The notes beneath the pieces are model-generated. The model saw nothing but the letters and a program-made list of their open reading frames with translations. It was not told the origin of the DNA and did no database searches. Positions 41,616 to 49,739 of a DNA stretch of 49,739 nt are shown in pieces. Made by a program: the position numbers and the translations under genes. Position 1 is the stretch's first letter, and every line of letters starts with the position of its first letter. The DNA is taken from contig JAUCBJ010001225.1 in NCBI GenBank assembly GCA_032718475.1, forward strand, positions 1-49,739, in the 5' to 3' direction. This stretch comes from Nemertoderma westbladi. Taxonomy: Eukaryota > Xenacoelomorpha > Nemertodermatida > Nemertodermatidae.

Positions 41616-42863
41616 GAGGCGTAGCTAGGGGTTGTGGCGCTGGGTGCAAGCAGTTTTTTGGCGCCCCCAGAAAAAAAAACAAAAATATTATACATCACAA
41701 GAAACAAGATCACTAAACACCTCATGTTGTATCTCAGATTAAGGGGCGGGGGGGTGGGGGGGACTTGCTTGGAAGTCAACATTTTGAATTGTTTACTGCA
41801 CCAAAGATCGATTAAGTAGAAAAAAAGTGTAAGATATATAATGGGTGAACTATATTGAATTGTAATATTTTCAAAAAAAAATTCAAGTTTGACGCCCCTT
41901 AGCGGCCAGAGTCAATTTTTTTTAATTAAATTGTTTTAATCAGCATAGCAGATTACGTGGAAAAATTCGAGCTGAATTTGATTTTCGTACTTTTCATGAG
42001 AATTACCGCTATTTTTCAAAGTAATTTTCAAAAATGCACTGTTATTTTCGTAAAAAATGTTATATGTAGCAGATGAACAATTACAAAACTAAAAAAAACC
42101 ATTTGATACCAAAAACGTACATTTTAAAATTGGTTGCAAAACGGCGGCGGAGATGTGTTTTAAAAATGAAACAGATTTTTCTTTTATTGAAATCTAGTTA
42201 GTCTGTTTGTCTGTCTGTCGGCCTTTCTGACTATCCGACATTCCGTCAGTTAAATTTAAGAAAAGGGGAGACCATCTAGCTATTTAGTTATAGGGGTTTT
42301 CCTGGTCGCAGAATTCATTTCGAGTGTAAGAATTAACATTTGATGAATTTCAAATTGTCTGTATGGCTGCCGGTTATATTTGGACTGACAGACTGACAGG
42401 CATACAGACAGAAAAGACGAGGCCAAATTTGAATATTGATATCAAAAATGAAGTTACGGACCAAGAAACCCATATTGGAAATTTTTTAGACAGTGTATGT
42501 TTTCTATTTTTTTCGAGACATACTGAGACCTACTGTAGTACAGTAGTACATGCCTATAGTGCTGTTAGTAAGTAGGCGGGTAGGTGCAGTTAGTGTATAT
42601 GTGTACTGTACGTATATATGTTGTAGTGGGGTATGGAAGTTGATTCAGTACACATCAAGAGCGAGGGACACTGGTGCTCGTTCCAATTGGTTGAATGTTG
42701 TGAAAGTTGTTGTCTGAATAATATCTATTTTAAACTATAAATTACTTATCTTTATAAAATTTTTACTTGTTTCTTTATTTCAACATTCTAAGTTAGCTTT
42801 TGGCGCCCCTACCAGAATGGCGCTGGGTGTGTGTACAACCCTCTGAACCCCCCTAGATACGAC
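41616..42863. mobile_element. Probable non-autonomous DNA transposon, about 1.25 kb
   Basis: The left end GGCGTAGCTAGGGG and the right end CCCCCCTAGATACG are imperfect inverted repeats. Subterminal GGCGCTGGGTG occurs at both ends in the same orientation. The interior is AT-rich with no transposase frame. Boundaries are uncertain. Confidence 0.5.
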
Positions 42864-42894
42864 TCAACGCGTTTACGTGGTAACCAAAGAGTCC

Positions 42895-42955
42895 GGACAA
42901 TTGCGACCCGGTTAATTGCGACCCATGTTTTTAGTTGGCCGGGTCGCAATTGTCC
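42895..42955. repeat. Inverted repeat with perfect 17-bp arms
   Basis: GGACAATTGCGACCCGG (42895-42911) pairs with its exact complement at 42939-42955. An extra AATTGCGACCC lies between the arms. Confidence 0.9.
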
Positions 42956-43094
42956 TAACATCACTGATGATGATGATAAATGGGGATCAAAGACTACTCA
43001 GAATTCCAGAACAGTTCTGTTACCTCGAAAGAGTCTGCGCTGCTATACGGCGGTTAACTTTGGGATCTTACTGCAAAATACACCATATTCATGG

Positions 43095-43222
43095 AGTGTA
43101 TATAGAGTACACAAGGATACGCTGTGCTGGCTGGGTTCATGGCATAAAATACACCAAATTCCTTGAGTGTATATAGAGTACACAAGGATCCGCTGTGCTG
43201 GCTGGGTTCATGGCATAAAATA
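43095..43222 (+). repeat. Tandem duplication of about 68 bp
   Basis: GAGTGTATATAGAGTACACA through GGCATAAAATACA occurs at 43095 and again at 43163, with one clear substitution (GGATAC or GGATCC). Confidence 0.9.
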
Positions 43223-43430
43223 CAAGCTCACTTAAAAACTATGCATTGTACAATATATATTAATATATATTGTATATGTAATATTAATATATATAATACA
43301 TATTCTTATGAATAACATGCTATGGAAACTAGAGGTTTCTGGAACCGTTTGTATGTCATTCCCGAAATATTATTTCGTAATTTATGTCTAAATTACTGAT
43401 TTTCTATCACAAATCCATCGGTTTGCAGTG

Positions 43431-43444
43431 GTTGTCATGGAAAC
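43431..43444. promoter_or_regulatory. X-box-like palindromic motif
   Basis: GTTGTCATGGAAAC fits the RFX X-box form. A second site is at 43579-43592. No gene is seen beside it. Confidence 0.25.
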
Positions 43445-43578
43445 TGAAAAATGGAACAGTGAAATTCGGATGCAGAATAAGTTATATAGTTGGGGTAGGG
43501 GTTAGTCCCAAGACGTTAGCCACCTTAGCCTTATACTTTAAATTAACATTTTATCATTTAGAACATCTGTTTAGCCCG

Positions 43579-43592
43579 GTTGTCATGGTAAC
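43579..43592. promoter_or_regulatory. X-box-like palindromic motif
   Basis: GTTGTCATGGTAAC, 148 bp from the previous site. Confidence 0.25.
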
Positions 43593-44766
43593 TGTATTTT
43601 CTGATTAAACTCAATCGGCTCGGCTATGGCCCTTAGTGTTGAGTTGAAATATTCCAAGTTTATATCTATTAGAGTTTTGATACAAATAGAGTTATAAATA
43701 TTGATTTGAATTATATCGAATTTAATAAACTTCGGTTACCATGTACTATATGCACTATATATTTCTTTAATGTTTCGAGTTTTACAAAAAGTTCCAGTTT
43801 GTGGTCCAGATAACACATACCAAGTTTCAGAAAGTTTTATCATGAAGTCTATGTCCACATTATAATTTTTTTTATATATTAATATAATGTAAGCCTATAT
43901 ACCGAATAATGTTATTCATGAGATGTTCCATTGAAAAGATCAGGCTGTGCGTGATATGGTTCTATAGAAGCCGACTGGCGAGAAAATGTTGTGGTAACCC
44001 ATCGATATTGCCACGGGATTGATATGATAATACAGATGAATCGGGTATTACCATATATCTATCTATTATCGGCCCGCTCCCGCTCTGGGAATACATTTCC
44101 GATCGCGAACTGTGGAGTGTAGCGTTGCGGGTCAGTCGAGATTTAATGTTTATATGGATATCCTAACGCCAAATTCTACACGCGTTACCCATTTGAATTC
44201 CTGGTAAAAATTAATATTTATCGGACATTGCAACCAATTCGGACAGTAGTTTATTATTTATTGTGTCGTTTCGGACATTTTATTATTAATATTTATTTTC
44301 CAATATGGAAGATATATTTTTATGATATTAAATTTTACTTGGGAATCTTTTACCAAAGTTAAACCTCGTAGGGTGAAAATTCCAATGAAACAAGAACTCA
44401 AAAATACGTTCAGAATGGGTATAGCGGCACCAGCCACAGCCCAAGAGTAAAAAATTAATTTAAAAAGTTATGTTTAAAAGATCAAATATCACATCCCATG
44501 TGGAATAAGAAATTGATCCAACATTACAAAAAATACCGGTTTCAAAAAATTTGTTCAAAATGGATATGAAAAAAACTAAAAAAATATATATTAAACAAAA
44601 TAATTGCACCAAGGAACACAGTAGACCACCAAGGTCAGGCCATTTATACATTTTCACCCAATATTGTTTGATGATATCCCATGAACTGAATATTCCATTG
44701 ATATGTGTCATTTAGCTGATTTGATTACGTCATAATAAGTATAGTTGCTGTATATTTGTGTCTATA

Positions 44767-44850
44767 TCTGAAAAAAAGGGGGGTGGGTGTGTTGACGCAA
44801 TCAAAATTAAATCTCCCCAGGGGAAATCAACGCAAATAACATCTGTTAAG
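44767..44850 (+). repeat. Diverged dispersed repeat, pair of 8066-8135
   Basis: GGGGGGTGGG, GACGCAATCAAAATTAA, CTCCCCAGG and ACGCAAATAA occur in the same order as at 8066-8135. Confidence 0.45.
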
Positions 44851-46454
44851 ATCATAAATGAAACCGTAAGATTGTATTCGAGTGATTCCCCCCACCTCCA
44901 CCTGTTTCTAATGTCGATACTATTGTGCAACTATGCTAGGATAGGAGTTCATGACATGTCAAAAACCAGTTGTACTATACTAATACATCATACATCTCTA
45001 AAAAATCTATGATGGGTAGGTGGGATAAGAGGTCCTGATATATGAAAGCCGTTTTTTTTTGGAGTTAATTGCGTGTTTCATTATCAGAGGGGATTCGATC
45101 ATTGCAGACAAGGACCCTCACCCGATGATGGTTTAAATCTGTAAAACTGAAGGATTCCCAAGAGGCCAAGTCAGGAAATGACAATGATTGAAGTATTTAA
45201 ATGAACGTCGCACCAGATTCATGATCAAACAAAGGACCAACTTCCGACTCCAATGGAAGGGGATGATCTATAGACGTAATTTCTTTAAAATTCTGGAGCC
45301 ATCAATAATGATAATTATCTATTTTGGTAAAAGGATCAGCGTAAAATGCCTGAATTCTAAAAAAAATATACTCTAAAAAAAGTAGAGGCATGTTATAGTT
45401 TCGATTTAGCATATCTGCCATTCTCCTATTTGCGTTAATTTAACTCTGATGAGAGAGTTAAATTTGTCATGTGTCCAGTCCACCATCATATCTGCCTAGC
45501 TTATACATTACCTTAACCATGCTATTTTTAATGGCCTAACAACTCAAGAAAAAATTGTCAGTATACAGTACCCAATGTTATATTCCTGCCTAAATCGGAA
45601 GTGGGCACGCCCTTGATATCACGAGGCGCGCAAGTTATCGAACCTCACATCTCAATCTGTCGCAACACAAATTCATTGTATTTATCAGCAAACATAATTA
45701 GGGGATAGTTGTCTAGTTATGGGTTAGCCTATGTCCATCATTAGTCTTAATAAAATCTTGTTCACTAATAAAATCTTGTTGTAATTGTGTTCACTAAACC
45801 AGTAGTACTCCTGTGTTGTACTCATCCGTACAAGTTTTTCTACCACTAGAGTTTCAGTTAGGAAGACGTTGCTCGTTTCAAAATAATTACGACGAGAATT
45901 TAAATCGCTAGGAATTAAACTGCTAGGAGAATAAACCCACGCATAAAATAATTTGTTCCGCTTTAAATAATTCTGATTGACTGAACGAAACACTAATGTA
46001 AAATCAACTATGAAGAAATGTTTGGGGAGAAAGGTAATAATTTACATAATTCATTAATTCATTTTAGAATTTTTCATGAATTTATTGCGCCATTGTGTAT
46101 TTGAAGTGACATGTGTACCCATTACATTCATATTTTATGAATTTTTAAACTCATTGAAGCCTTCGTTATTTTTAGCTGTTTAGCCACCATTATTATCCTT
46201 CACAAATGAGTTGTCCTATATACTCCTACCCCTTACATTACGTAAGCTACTCAACTCACTCAATTGTTATAATTTGTTAAGTAATTTTAAATAATTTATT
46301 TTATCCGAGCCGTGGGTCATGTCTTCTGATATTGTCGAAAATATAATGAGATCTATTTTGCCGTTTTCATTAATAATTGGCTTGGGGACGCAGCAAACTT
46401 CGCCCTCGAGAAAGCATCGCCCGCGAGCAATATTTGCCCTCAAAATGAGTGTTA

Positions 46455-46545
46455 ACAACCTTGTTTATTGTTTTGGTTAGAAAAATTATGTTTCTGTAAC
46501 CTATCGTGTCTGTAACCTGCTCCTTTCCCCCAATCGGGCGCAGGT
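46455..46545 (-). repeat. Dispersed repeat, copy 5
   Basis: On the minus strand: GGGGAAAGGAGCAGGTTACA, GATAGGTTACAGAAAC, TTCTAACCAAAACAATAAAC. It ends about 90 bp before the 36-bp minisatellite. Confidence 0.75.
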
Positions 46546-46634
46546 TGGGCTGACGGTTGATAAATACTATGATAGCAAGCAAACAAACAGTCGGTCGAAG
46601 CCGGAGGTGACCCGAAATCTCCCCTTTCGATAGC

Positions 46635-47823
46635 TTCTACCCAAGGGTAGGGGTGAGCGCTACTCCTATCTGCTACCCGAATGTAGGGGTGGGCGCTATT
46701 CATATCTGCTACCCAAGGGTAGGGGTGGGCGCTACTCCTATCTGCTACCCAAGGGTAGGGGTGGGCGCTATTGCTATCTGCTACCCAAGGGTAGGGTTGG
46801 GCGCTACTCCTATCTGCTACCCAAGGGTAGGGGTGGGCGCTATTGCTATCTGCTACCCAAGGGTAGGGGTGGGCGCTACTCCTACCTGCTACCCAAGGGT
46901 AGGGGTGGGCGCTATTGCTATCTGCTACCCAAGGGTAGGGGTGGGCGCTATTGCTATCTGCTACCCAAGGGTAGGGGTGGGCGCTACTCCTATCTGCTAC
47001 CCAAGGGTAGGGGTGGGTGCTATTGCTATCTGCTACCAAAGGGTAGGCGTGGGCGCTATTCCTATCTGCTACCCAAGGGTAGGGGTGGGCGCTACTCCTA
47101 TCTGCTACCCAAGGTTAGGGGTGGGCGCTATTACTATCTGCTACCCAAGGGTAGGGGTGGGCGCTACTCCTATCTGCTACCCGAATGTAGGGGTGGGCGC
47201 TATTCATATCTGCTACCCAAGGGTAGGGGTGGGCGCTACTCCTATCTGCTACCCAAGGGTAGGGGTGGGCGCTATTGCTATCTGCTACCCAAGGGTAGGG
47301 TTGGGCGCTACTCCTATCTGCTACCCAAGGGTAGGGGTGGGCGCTATTGCTATCTGCTACCCAAGGGTAGGGGTGGGCGCTACTCCTACCTGCTACCCAA
47401 GGGTAGGGGTGGGCGCTATTGCTATCTGCTACCCAAGGGTAGGGGTGGGCGCTATTGCTATCTGCTACCCAAGGGTAGGGGTGGGCGCTACTCCTATCTG
47501 CTACCCAAGGGTAGGGGTGGGTGCTATTGCTATCTGCTACCAAAGGGTAGGCGTGGGCGCTATTCCTATCTGCTACCCAAGGGTAGGGGTGGGCGCTACT
47601 CCTATCTGCTACCCAAGGTTAGGGGTGGGCGCTATTACTATCTGCTACCCAAGGGTAGGGGTGGGCGCTACTCCTATCTGCTACCCAAGGGTAGGGGTGG
47701 GCACTACTCCTATCTGCTACCCAAGGGAAGGGGTGGGCGCTATTGCTATCTGCTACCCAAGGATAGGGGTGGGCGCTACTCCTATCTGCTACCCAAGGGT
47801 AGGGGTGGGCGCTACTCCTATCT
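46635..47823 (+). repeat. 36-bp minisatellite, about 33 units, with 504-bp higher-order duplication
   Basis: The unit is GGTGGGCGCTACTCCTATCT then GCTACCCAAGGGTAGG. It contains the mini-hairpin CTACCC-AA-GGGTAG. The variant CCCGAATG occurs at 46676 and 47180, exactly 14 units apart, and the order of unit variants is the same after both, so a 504-bp block was duplicated recently. Long open frames on both strands follow from the unit length being divisible by three; I do not call them genes. Confidence 0.95.
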
Positions 47824-48521
47824 CAAGATTTGCTCCCAGTTATTCAACTGGTACTCATTTTATCGACCACAGGGGATGAAAGGCTGCGTGGTTCCAATCA
47901 GGGCTCGACCTGACCAAGGCGCGGATCCAGGTATTTATTTCGGAGGGGACTAAGACACCCAAGATACACATTTTTTATACATTATACTTATTGTTATTAT
48001 GTATATGTCATTTTCGGGTTTTATTATATTATGCCAATTTGCGCCGCTTGGAGGCGAATATAAAAAAAATTAGATTGAAATTGAATTATATTGTATAAAC
48101 TTTTCATTAATCGAGAATTCTGTTGGAAATACCCAGACAATACTGAGATGAGAGAGTGCCTGCCAAGAGAGTGACAAAGTTGGTCTTGATTTGAGTATCT
48201 GACTATGATATTGTCTTTGAAGTTGATTAGTCTCACATTAACTAATAGAACCCAACTTCTTTTAACAAATTTAGAAGAAGTGGAATCTGGTTTTTATTGC
48301 AATTAAATTTGCATTAGTTAGTCTCCATTTACAAAATAAATTCTGCTTACAATTTAATCAAGTATTTGGTTATTTAAAGTCACCTATTTATTTATAATAT
48401 AATAAATAATAAATGTTTGACATTTTTGTTAATTACCTTGTACGTTAAGTGTCTGCATCAACATAAGACAATAATAGTTAGCATTGTATCACATTGAGAG
48501 TTCATTATAAAGATAGATGAT

Positions 48522-48832
48522 TTACTTTCCACCGAGGTCCCAGTTGAGCCCTCGTTTGTTATTCTCGCGATCAAGAGCGCGTTTTTTACCTCCAAGATCC
48601 CAGTTCAGCCCTCTTTTTCCACCAAGATCCCAATTAAGCCCTCGTTTTCCACCAAGATCCCAATTCAGACCTCGTTTTCCACCAAGATCCCAATTCAGAC
48701 CTCTTTTCTTTCCACCTAAATCCCAATTGAGACCTCGTTTTGATATTATCGGCCGCTTCCCACCCAAGTCCCATCCGATTGGTCGTTTATCATTGGGATC
48801 AACCTCTGCATCCACGGAACTCAAAATATAAC
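48522..48832 (-). CDS. Probable neuropeptide precursor, last coding exon (GLNWDLGG repeats)
   Basis: The frame opens after a good acceptor (TTTTTTTAG|GT) and ends in TAA. It encodes an acidic leader (SSVDAEVDPNDKR), then PIGWDLGG-KR, a spacer PIISKR, five GLNWDLGG copies separated by KR or KKR, a spacer ALDRENNKR, and a sixth GLNWDLGG ending in K-stop. This is the standard layout of an amidated multi-copy peptide precursor. Cleavage at KR, removal of basic residues and PAM action on Gly-Gly would give GLNWDLG-amide (six) and PIGWDLG-amide (one). Tryptophan and Asp-Leu-Gly are unchanged in all seven copies. No signal peptide is in this exon; it should be in an upstream exon. An ATG at 48845 would stay in frame but overlaps the acceptor and gives no good signal peptide. 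I do not recognise the peptide family. Confidence 0.78.
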
Positions 48833-48924
48833 CTAAAAAAATCATTAAACACGAATCATTAATTATCTCTTATAAATTTTATCAATTCAGTTACTAATGA
48901 TAACTAAACCAGTAAATCACTCAC

Positions 48925-48954
48925 CATAAGGCAATGAATTTATGTAAACAAAAT
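48925..48954 (-). CDS. Candidate upstream mini-exon of the peptide precursor
   Basis: A strong donor (CTTATG|GTGAGT) lies 92 bp upstream of the main exon. From the acceptor-like ATTATTGAG, 30 bp encode FVYINSLPY plus one base, and the phase (1) matches the main exon. It does not supply a start codon or signal peptide. The acceptor is weak, so this is tentative. Confidence 0.3.
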
Positions 48955-49409
48955 CTCAATAATAAAGTAAAAGATGTGTATGAACCATGGCCTACTACAC
49001 ACAGGCCATGACAAGGACTTTGCTGTGAAATTAGATAGGCTGACTTGTTGGACTTACACTGTCAGACAGTAACCACTGTAGGTCTGGTAGTTTTGTTGTA
49101 GTGTTGTATCTTATACCTGTATTACTGTATTACCGGTAGGCATATACCTGTATACAGTATACAATACCTGTGTCCCCTCCCCTTCCACTCTTATTGTGTT
49201 CCTTCGGAAGAGGGGGGACGACCGCGACTGCCTGTGACATGGTTTTGCACTAATCAATAATGCAATAAAGCAATACTGCAATAAGTCTAAAATCTAAATG
49301 ATCTTTTTAATTAGGCTGTTAGGCCTGTTATCATACGTATTTGCTTGCCAATAAGTCTATTGTTTTTAATTGCTTATTTACCAGTAATAATTCCTTAACA
49401 ACTTAATAT

Positions 49410-49739
49410 ATGCATTATAAATGCTGCGTCTTTGGATGCAATTCAAACTATGATAGGCCTCACCTAAAGTCGGAAGTACCGGTACCTGCAGTGAAGGTGT
49501 TTAGCTTCCCAAACGATGAAGTGGAGCGAAGTGCATGGATTCGGGTTTTGCCAAATGCTGGGTTTGAATTCACTAAAAATAAACATATCTGTGAGAAACA
49601 CTGGCCTCTCGGTTATGCAACGAGGGTGGTTCGAGGTGGTGCCCATGTTCCCATCATCGCACCCAGCATATTCAAATCGGTACCGTCTTCTTGTTTGCCA
49701 TCTCCAAACGCTCAGTACTCTGCGTTGATACCACTGCTT
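49410..49739 (+). CDS. THAP-domain zinc-finger protein, N-terminal part (runs off the window)
   Basis: The ATG at 49410 follows an in-frame TAA at 49404-49406, and 110 codons stay open to the window end. Residues 1-92 form a THAP domain: C6 and C10 (KCCVFGCNSNY), the VFSFPND block at 30-36, W43, C61-x2-H64 (HICEKHW) and the closing PSIFKSVP at 85-92. These are the C2CH zinc ligands and the conserved Trp, Phe and Pro of the family. THAP domains bind DNA in cellular regulators and in P-element-type transposases; which kind this is cannot be told from the N-terminus. It is divergent from the peptide gene at 48522, about 0.6 kb away. Confidence 0.87.
   Translation, partial: MHYKCCVFGCNSNYDRPHLKSEVPVPAVKVFSFPNDEVERSAWIRVLPNAGFEFTKNKHICEKHWPLGYATRVVRGGAHVPIIAPSIFKSVPSSCLPSPNAQYSALIPLL

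Larger units (their letters stand above)
34947..48521. other. Gene-poor intergenic region (13.6 kb)
   Basis: I found no convincing coding exon on either strand. The region holds AT-rich short tandem repeats (35530-35720), palindrome clusters, several MITE-like elements, an RT relic and the 36-bp minisatellite. A weak minus-strand open frame at 37609-37812 is discussed under findings. Confidence 0.6.

Noticed and set aside
42831-43166. Two overlapping plus-strand open frames of 86 and 111 codons
   Set aside because: They cross a transposon end, an inverted repeat and a 68-bp tandem duplication, which argues against coding.
44460-44711. Minus-strand open frame of 83 codons with a hydrophobic stretch
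   Set aside because: The hydrophobicity comes from A/T-rich sequence; there is no supporting splice or homology signal.
46653-47879. Open frame of 408 codons in the 36-bp array (VGVGATPICYPR repeats), and its minus-strand counterparts
   Set aside because: The unit length is divisible by three and open on both strands; there is no splice, signal or conserved context. The residues follow only from the DNA repeat.
48517-48831. Plus-strand open frame opposite the peptide precursor (PPRSQ repeats)
   Set aside because: It is the complement of the 30-bp peptide-coding repeats; the minus strand has the dibasic and amidation logic and a splice acceptor.

Overview
The window looks like AT-rich nuclear DNA from an invertebrate animal. 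The evidence is spliced genes with GT-AG introns, a class C GPCR, a WD40 gene of the WDR86 type, a THAP-domain gene, non-LTR retrotransposons, a tRNA-derived SINE, MITE-like foldbacks and many minisatellites. I cannot name the species.

Layout. At 1-2237 two copies of one non-LTR retrotransposon family are nested head to head. At 2750-9132 (minus) lie the first three coding exons of a metabotropic GABA-B receptor, subunit-1-like: signal peptide, Venus-flytrap domain and TM1-TM4. Its remaining exons lie left of the window. At 9133-15704 a 6.6-kb gene-free region separates it from a divergently transcribed gene. That gene, at 15705-34884 (plus), has eight exons that join in frame into a WDR86-like WD40 protein of 505 residues, counted with the first of many possible splice donors, ending in a serine-rich and acidic tail. 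Its introns carry a LINE fragment, a 42-bp minisatellite, an inverted SINE pair, a 315-bp tandem repeat and an 8-kb array of about 111 copies of a 72-bp unit. That unit is itself an amplified exon end plus its 5' splice site.

From 34.9 to 48.5 kb I find no convincing gene, only MITEs, foldbacks, a reverse-transcriptase relic and a 36-bp minisatellite with a 504-bp higher-order duplication. At 48522-48832 (minus) is the last coding exon of a probable neuropeptide precursor with six GLNWDLGG copies and one PIGWDLGG copy between dibasic sites. At 49410-49739 (plus) a THAP zinc-finger gene begins and runs off the right end.

The genes do not form a pathway. The most interesting items are the peptide precursor, which I do not recognise, the exon-boundary array that could give in-frame tails of variable length, and retrotransposon copies whose stop codon lies in their own (TAG)n tail, one of them only 28 bp long with an intact target-site duplication.
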